A DNA stretch of 64,000 nucleotides from Meconema thalassinum (lineage: Eukaryota; Arthropoda; Insecta; Orthoptera; Tettigoniidae): positions 278,797,527 to 278,861,526 of the forward strand of contig OX336389.2 of NCBI GenBank assembly GCA_946902985.2. Reading direction: 5' to 3'. Made by a program: the position numbers and the translations under genes. Each line of letters opens with the position of its first letter. The first letter of the stretch is position 1. Below the pieces are notes generated by a model. It did not search any database. It was given only the letters and a program-made list of their open reading frames with translations, and had not been told where the DNA came from. Below are positions 58,111 through 64,000 of the stretch, one piece after another.

Positions 58111-58583
58111 GTTAACCGATAAGTCAGCCCACTTCACATGTAGGCTATACACAGCACTTAATTTGGCGTACGTTCAACAGCCAGAGCTCTATGCACCCCT
58201 TGCGGGCAGTCCTGCAATCACGTGTACAACTGTGTTTACTTCCACTATCTCGACTCGGCGAACAGACTTTAGTGCATGGTTATGGTCGACGCATTTCACA
58301 GGCCACTCCGGTTCATAATTACTTAAATACGCTTTACAACTCTCGCGCATGCGTGGACTCAATTTCACCATCCAGAAAGAAACATGGCGGATGGATCAAG
58401 AAGCGTGTAGCACTGACCGTTGTTTGCGACGCTTCCTTGAGATTTTCTGGAACATGGGGAAGGGAAATACAGAAGCTTTATTCATGGCAAAAGTTTAAAA
58501 TGATATGAACGAAGTATTTCGGAGAATTGGCAGTTTTGTGTACGCATTGCTTACTTAGCTAAATAGGACACACTTTTCCCGTT
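58111..58583. other. No gene recognised
   Basis: About 470 bp. Frames of 100-105 codons overlap on the plus strand but run into the neighbouring hAT element or show no domain pattern. Confidence 0.45.
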
Positions 58584-58668
58584 GTCTTCGTGGCCTAAGT
58601 GGTTGCGTTGTAGACTGGGAGTTCATTATGCAGAGCAGGAAGGAGTTCGAACCCCAGTTGGGATATTT
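58584..58668 (+). mobile_element. tRNA-like SINE head (orphan)
   Basis: A box gtggcctaagtggttgcgtt and B box ggagttcgaaccccagt in tRNA-like spacing. No shared SINE core follows, and there is no matching acceptor stem. It may be a separate short SINE or a tRNA pseudogene. Confidence 0.55.
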
Positions 58669-58714
58669 TCTTTATTTCCATATTCTTCTTTGTTGGTATT
58701 AGTAATATGTATGC

Positions 58715-59031
58715 TATTTTATAATTTCTTCTTCTTTATCGTTTACGCTCCAGGGTTGGCATTTCCTACGGACTAAGTGAGGGATCCCACCTTTACCGCC
58801 ACTGGCAGTGTTCTGGAGCTTGAGACTCTGAGTCGGGGATGCAACTGGGGAGTGTGACTAGCACGTCGCCCAGGCGGCCTCACCTGCAAAGCGAACAGAG
58901 GCCTGATGAAGGGATGGCAAGAGTGGGAAGGGATGGACAAGGAAGAGGGAAGGAGGCGACCGGGGCCTTACGTGAGGTACCATCCCGGCATTTTCCCGAA
59001 GACGAAGTGGGAAACCACGTATTTTATAATT
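58715..59031 (-). mobile_element. 5'-truncated SINE family A with 12-bp TSD
   Basis: tattttataatt at 58715-58726 and 59020-59031 flanks 293 bp. The minus strand matches the 3' half of the SINE at 2925-3400 from the core (gtggtttcccacttcgtctt) through ctcagtggcggtaaagg-like sequence to the gccaaccctggag terminus. Confidence 0.92.
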
Positions 59032-59160
59032 AAATTGACATAAACATATTTTATATTCATAAGGATGAAAGTTTGTAAGAAAGTCAGAAACATACTCATT
59101 CTACCGCCATTGCAAATTGCGCTTGGTAGAATTCAGCTGTTTCCCTTCACTTAAACGATG

Positions 59161-60328
59161 CTTTAGAGCAGTGGTTCCCAACCTTTATCAGGTGACGCCC
59201 TCCTTTTTAGATACGGGAGTTCATCGCGCCCCCCTCCCCCCACCCCACCCCTCCACACCACTCATCGCTTCTATAACCTCTTCGATTGACGAGGAGGATA
59301 TAGACCTAACCTAATAACACTACATAATGGAATAGGCCTTTCTATTACATACTAACTTCATTTTAGCACAATACAAAGAACACACTTTTACAACAAATCC
59401 TTAAATTAGTCAACAAATGTCAGTGAGAGGGTTGACACTGTTTTCTCTTGGTAAGATTCGGTATGTTTGGTTTGATATTTGACAGAGCACAGCGGAGATC
59501 ACTTGCAACATCAAGCCGACAGTGCTGCTTTGTTTCTGTGACACTCAGCGTTGAAAATCCTGACTCGCATAAATACGTCTTTGAAAATGGGACAATGACA
59601 CGCAATGCTAATTTGGCTATTACAGAATACACTGCAAGACAGTTTACCCAAAAGTCACCCAGTCCTAATATTTTAGAATCATCTTTTAGCTTTGATTCAC
59701 ACTTCAAAGCTATGGCTTCTTCTTGAAGCTGTGCTGGCAGTGCTTCAATGTCAATGGCAAACGAATTTCTTGTTAACATCCAGGACCATTCTTCCGACGA
59801 GATATCAGGAAAGTAGAAGTTGAATTCTTGTGCCAGAGAATCCAAATGTGACTGAATTTGCACCTAAATTTATTACGATCACGTTCGTTTTCCGGCAAAA
59901 TTTCATTAAGGCGGTGAAAGGATGAGAAGTTTTTCCACTGAAGCCGGCGTTTCCATGTATTTTTCCAGGAATGCATAATATTGGAGTTTTTACCTTGGAT
60001 CTTTAAGTTCAAACTGTTCAAAGCTTCAAAGAAATCACAAAAATATGCCAACGAGACGATAAAATTGTCATGATTTAGCTCCTTACAACACAGCAAATTC
60101 CTTATTTCACCTCCAACCTCGCGTCTCCGTAGAGGTTTATGCCCACAGTTGGCAATTACCAGTGCTTTTAAACGATTGACTTGGTGCGACAACCACCTGG
60201 AGAGATTCTAAAAATGTTTATTTTATAAAATTGTAATATTTGAGTAAAAAAAGCTTAATTCGGAAATCACTTCACGCCCCCCTTGATAAAGCCCCACGCC
60301 CCCCAGGTTGGGAACCCCTGCTTTAGAG
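59161..60328. mobile_element. hAT transposon, internally deleted, TSD CTTTAGAG
   Basis: CTTTAGAG at 59161-59168 and 60321-60328 flanks 1152 bp. The left end CAGTGGTTCCCAACCTTTAT and the inward-read right end CAGGGGTTCCCAACCTGG form the TIR; subterminal gcgcccccct and cacgccccccttg zones mirror each other. The interior encodes the C-terminal half of a ZBED-like hAT transposase on the minus strand. The N-terminal half is missing, so this is a deletion derivative. Confidence 0.95.
59420..60192 (-). pseudogene. hAT transposase C-terminal half, ZBED/FAM200-like
   Basis: Two overlapping frames make up one protein. The first (60192 to about 59870) has VNRLKALVIANCG, LCCKELNHDNFIVSLAYFCD, FFEALNSLNLKIQGKNSNI and a Trp-rich segment. 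After a one-base shift near 59865 the second frame (to 59420) gives IQSHLDSLAQEFNFYFPDI, FWVNCLAVYSVIAKLALRV, then IVPFSKTYLCESGFSTLSV and RLDVASDLRCALSNIKPNI. The last two are the hAT C-terminal dimerisation motif. Few stops inside, so decay is mild. The DNA-binding and N-terminal catalytic parts are absent. Confidence 0.87.
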
Positions 60329-60815
60329 AGTTGAGTGGTCATATTTGACCCTTTAACGTAATTGCTTGTTAGTGGTAAGTTAACGTACGTTTCTGTTTGA
60401 TGAAATGCTCGTGCAAAATTAAATAGCCTTTAATGATGAAATTGACGTTGGTGTAAACGGCCCGTAGTTTTCTATGCCAAGTGAGTGTTTGACGGGTGTG
60501 CATATCATATTTTGGCTAGGGGTTGTTTACCACCGTCAGGAAGGAAATGGAAAGGTGCAATATGGTGGCTTCGTCGATATATCCTTTAATTTTGTCGAAG
60601 AAGGTTGAAAAACCTGCTAGAACACTTCTTATATTTTCGCTGTATATATTTTGAGTTATCACATTATGACCACAGTTTGAAATGAATAGCTTTGAGCTAT
60701 GAGGTTCGGTTACTAATTGAGGTTATGTTACAAATGGAACTACCATGAATCGCGTATTGGTTTGTTGGTGTTGTTGTTGATATCGTGGTCATGTAGAGTT
60801 ACAAACCACTTGTTT
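60329..60815. other. No gene recognised
   Basis: About 490 bp, no supported feature. Confidence 0.5.
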
Positions 60816-61146
60816 TTTAGTGTGGCTGATAACCTGTGTTATTGTGATGACTGGTTTATTGTGTGTATTTGTAACTGAGAGTAGGATTTTTGGTTGGGAC
60901 AGCTGTGACCTTAATTTTAGGTACTATCCCGGTATTCTCCTGAAGTAAAAGTGGGGAAACCACAGAAACCCCCTTCTACGAGACTAGAGGCAGGAATGGA
61001 ACCGGCCTCTTCTCAGTTCTGCCTCATGAGTCTGAGTGAACCAAGTTTCAACCTTCAGACAACGTTTAAAGTTTTTGGAAGAGCCGAGAAACAAACCCGG
61101 ACACCGTGGTGACAGCCAAGAATGCTTGCCACTACACCACGAGCGA
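60816..61146 (-). mobile_element. SINE family A, near full length (minus)
   Basis: The reverse complement: head gtggtgtagtggcaagcatt, body tctgaaggttgaaacttggt, core with gtggtttccccacttttact, then the tail domain (reverse of cctgtgttattgtgatgact). One of the most complete family A copies, and it links head, core and tail in one element. Confidence 0.85.
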
Positions 61147-61245
61147 ACGTACTGGCATGTAATGATACCAATTATATGGATTTTGCCTTGCATTATGCCA
61201 TGGTTTCAGAGATTATCTTTTCAGATATAGAACAGTGAACGTAAT

Positions 61246-61249
61246 GACT

Positions 61250-61312
<63 letters not shown>
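61246..61312. repeat. (AAT)n microsatellite
   Basis: About 22 AAT units, followed by a G-run at 61341-61351. Confidence 0.96.
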
Positions 61313-61379
61313 GTAGGAGGTCTGGGTTCGTTCAAATCCAGGGGGGGGGGGCTTCTAATCAACTTCCAGGAATTCTGGC

Positions 61380-61945
61380 TCCCTTCCTTCCTTCCTTCCT
61401 TCCTTCCTTCCTTCCTTAATTCCTTCCTTCGTTCCGTCCTCCTTTCTTCCTTCGTCCCTCCCTTCCTTTCTTTCTTCCTTCCTTCGTCCTGTCCTCCTTT
61501 CTTCCTTCATCCCTCCCTTCCTTTCTTCCTTCCTTCGTTCCGTCCTCCTTTCTTCCTTCCTCCCTTCCTTCGTTCGCCCCTTCCTTCCTTACTTTGCCCC
61601 TTTCTTCCTTTCTTCCTTCCTTCGTCTCTTCGCCCGTTCCTTCCTTTCTTCCTTCGTCCCTTCCTTCCTTTCTTCTTTCATCCCTTCCTTCCTCCTTTCC
61701 TTCCTGCCTTCCTTTCTTCCTTACTTTGCCCCTTCGTCCCCTCCTTCCTTACTTCGCCCCTTCGTCCCTCCTTTCCTTTCTTCCTTCCTTCGTCCAGTCC
61801 TCCTTTCTTCCTTCGTCCCTTCCTTCGTACGCCCCTTCCTTCCTTCCTTACTTTGCCACTTCGTACTTTCCTTCCTTTCTTCCTTCCTTCTTCCCTTCGC
61901 CCGTTCCTTCCTTTCTTCCTTCGTCCCTTCCTTCCTGTCGTCGCT
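61380..61945. repeat. CCTT-rich polypyrimidine tract
   Basis: Built from CCTT, TCCC and CGTC units, with quasi-repeats of a roughly 60-110-bp phrase containing cgtcctcctttcttccttc. The Pro/Phe/Ser-rich frame at 61235-61999 is a low-complexity artefact. Confidence 0.94.
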
Positions 61946-61989
61946 CGGTTAGTCATTCCACATCTCTACTTAGTATTGTGCCCAATTAG

Positions 61990-63510
61990 ACACGGCTGAC
62001 TGGCATCGAACTCGGGTCTTATCAAAGAAGACCAGGCCCATGATTCTGCCCAGAATCGAATCATTGATCTCTGAGGGGGAACGGCCACAGTGAACCCGAG
62101 GAACAATGAGTTATGTCTGCATATAAGTATAAATAGCAGGATTTCACGGCTAGAACGGGAATATCATAGCTTTTAAGGTGGATCATTGCAGAAAATACCA
62201 GTCTATGTACGTTTTAGAAGCCAGAATGCAAGAAAGCGAACCAGCTTGACAGTTGACAAATCGTGGTTAGCGAAGGGGCGTTACTAGGTGGCGCCAAGGA
62301 ACTAATTTCCGTCTGCACTGGAGGAGCGGCCAAAGATTAATGGCTCTGGGAACCACAGTCTAACAACGCGAAACAAGAGAGTGGGGGCAGTCGCCCACAG
62401 AAATTAATTGATTACAGCCAAATGGAGCAATGAATTGAAATGAAACTTACACCTAGATGCATGTATTCTAGGAAAGATAATTTAGGAGTGTTCTCACGCC
62501 TAAATTAAAGCCTGTATCTATAAACGAACCTCTGCACAGACCTCATCCGCTACGGAGGAAGGATTTGTAGATGAGCCGAGGGGGAATTACCAGAGTAGCG
62601 TCAGGACGCCGTGGAAGAAGGCAATTAATTATAATTAATTGGCCAAAGCGATCGCTTGCACACGAGTGATTTTGGGACCTCCACACTTAGACAAACGAGG
62701 ATCCTACTTCACTTTGTCTGGAAATGTATTATATCAAGAAGGGAGTCGGTCCTGGACTTCCAGTGGACTATGTTTCACAAGGGAGCTTTATATAGAAGAA
62801 GCTTCGCAGGAAGGTCAGTTCGCCTTGACTCAACCCGTAAGCTGGCACGCTGCCGGATTAAGCAAGGAAGTGTGCGGAATATATAAAGTATTAACGCTCA
62901 AATGTATTAGCGGTGAACAATGGAAAGCGCATCAGGCAGCTTAACAAAAGTAATTATGCATCGTATAAGATTTAGTCTACAGCAGACGTTTAAGCATCAA
63001 CATACGCGAGCATAGATTCAGTACAGCGTAGAGATAATTTAGGATGTTTATAGACAATGAACATAACCAGGAGGTGTTGTCATAGGTAAAATGACATATT
63101 ATTGTAATGATCACTACAGTTACGGGAGCCTGGAAGGCGTCACAAGTAGTCGTGACATAGGATTGAACAGATTTGCAGTAGAGGAGATATAAACGGTAGG
63201 TGACGGGAGTCGAACACACACACACAAGATAGACTTTCATGGAGACCAGCGGTTGTCAGGAGTTAGCTGCATCGCATCTCTGAGGTCAGGCGATAGTGGG
63301 GATCCAATCAAGGATCCATGTGTGAAGATAGTGCGAGAATTGTGTATAAAGTTATATTACAGTGATTTTTTAAAGTGTTTATGTGTATATGGTAAAATAA
63401 TATGTATTGTGTCAAAGTGAAAAAGCCAGTGATGAAAAATATGATTACCATGTGTAAAGTTGATACAATGTGTCGTGTGAATAATATCATGATGGCTTAA
63501 GACAAGCATC
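61990..63510. other. No gene recognised; possible 5' leader near the end
   Basis: Frames of 101 codons (62639-62944) and 87 codons (minus) show no domain pattern. The stretch 63240-63510 lacks recognised repeats and could be a leader for the candidate exon at 63511. Confidence 0.45.
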
Positions 63511-63558
63511 ATGGCAGGTGCGTGGCTGGCGTGCTGGACCAACCCAGCAAAAATGAGA
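63511..63558 (+). other. Candidate short first coding exon with GTGAGT donor
   Basis: ATG 63511 opens 16 codons (MAGAWLACWTNPAKMR) running straight into a consensus donor, gtgagtac, at 63559. The ATG context gcatcATGG is acceptable. At this length chance is a real alternative, and no second exon lies inside the window. Confidence 0.18.
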
Positions 63559-63750
63559 GTGAGTACAAACTTAATATGTTGATATGATTAAATGGCTCAC
63601 CATACAACGAAGCATCACTCTAAGATTAAGAATTAACAGTCATTTATGTACGAGTTCACACCCCTCGTATTTTGGTAAAATATTGCTTGGAGGGTGATTT
63701 GTTTACGGCCATTTAGGCGTAAGACATTGATGAAAGTAACGGTAACGTTA

Positions 63751-63785
<35 letters not shown>

Positions 63786-64000
63786 CAATCTGGGGTCGGT
63801 AACAATAATACATAATGAGCATGTCAGGCCTACAGTACGTGCAAAGTGTGTCATGTCTAGCGTAAGAATACTGTGTTATTGTAAACAGTAAGAAGGAAAC
63901 GTAAAATATCGAGATAAAAGAGAGTTTTTCAGTGTCATTGAATTGTTGAATGAATGTGTGTTATGGTATATTCCACATGGTTGTATTTGAGAGCCATTAA
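63559..64000. other. No gene; (AAT)n run at 63752-63784
   Basis: Intron-like or intergenic sequence to the window edge, with about 11 AAT units. Confidence 0.5.

Noticed and set aside
61235..61999. 254-codon Pro/Phe/Ser frame
   Set aside because: Runs through (AAT)n and CCTT repeats; a compositional artefact.
62280..62310. Retroelement primer-binding site (tggcgccaaggaac)
   Set aside because: No LTR, polypurine tract or pol sequence nearby; a short match by chance is likely.

Overview
This 64-kb window is eukaryotic nuclear DNA, almost certainly from an arthropod with a large, repeat-rich genome. Evidence: abundant tRNA-derived SINEs, mariner, hAT and LINE remnants, long satellite arrays, simple repeats, no bacterial-style gene packing, and no recognisable intact host gene. 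The SINE heads and the tail motif reading 'aggggcc...ggcccctt' remind me of polyneopteran insects (Orthoptera, stick insects and relatives). That is recollection, not a search result, so the species is left open. I could not translate any complete cellular gene. The only hints of host exons are two short ATG-to-splice-donor stretches (43504 and 63511).

Layout. 1-2.9 kb: unassigned, ending in a promoter-like GC-rich patch. 2.9-3.8 kb: a SINE with 14-bp target-site duplication (TSD) beside an RTE-like LINE 3' end. 4.2-7.6 kb: a mariner with TA TSD and inverted termini, split by a 1-kb inverted-repeat element (3-bp TAA TSD) and by a LINE fragment. 8-11.6 kb: LINE and SINE pieces, including an inverted SINE pair. 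11.8-12.7 kb: a second, internally deleted mariner with perfect 31-bp ends. 13.2-13.4 kb: a 208-bp hairpin. 13.9-20.0 kb: a nearly full-length I-type LINE with ORF1, endonuclease, RT and RNase H and an ~11-bp TSD, carrying a SINE in its 3' UTR. 20.5-24.4 kb: SINE, hAT MITE, a mariner 3' half split by an 809-bp solo LTR, and a retroposon tail.

25.4-29.0 kb holds a 3.65-kb DNA transposon with very long inverted repeats built on a 155-bp subrepeat. It encloses a decayed gene with the 'HEQNNAVVKGDGG' and 'CDTDV' signatures, for which I suggest an Academ-like assignment. 29.7-32.5 kb is a 59-bp satellite and 33.0-34.2 kb a GAAA-rich purine tract. 34.7-40.5 kb carries a LINE, five or more SINEs and a hAT MITE. 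40.5-50 kb is mostly unassigned, with a candidate first exon, a DDE-transposase relic and LINE/SINE pieces. 50.3-56.3 kb is a 47-bp satellite broken by a 3.27-kb hAT, itself carrying a SINE and a 70-bp retroposon tail. 57.4-60.3 kb has two more hAT elements and SINE fragments, and 61-64 kb has simple repeats and unassigned DNA.

The value of the window is its nested insertion record. At least thirteen insertions have identifiable duplicated targets, and in two mariners removing the insert and one target copy restores the reading frame. No functional gene network can be inferred.
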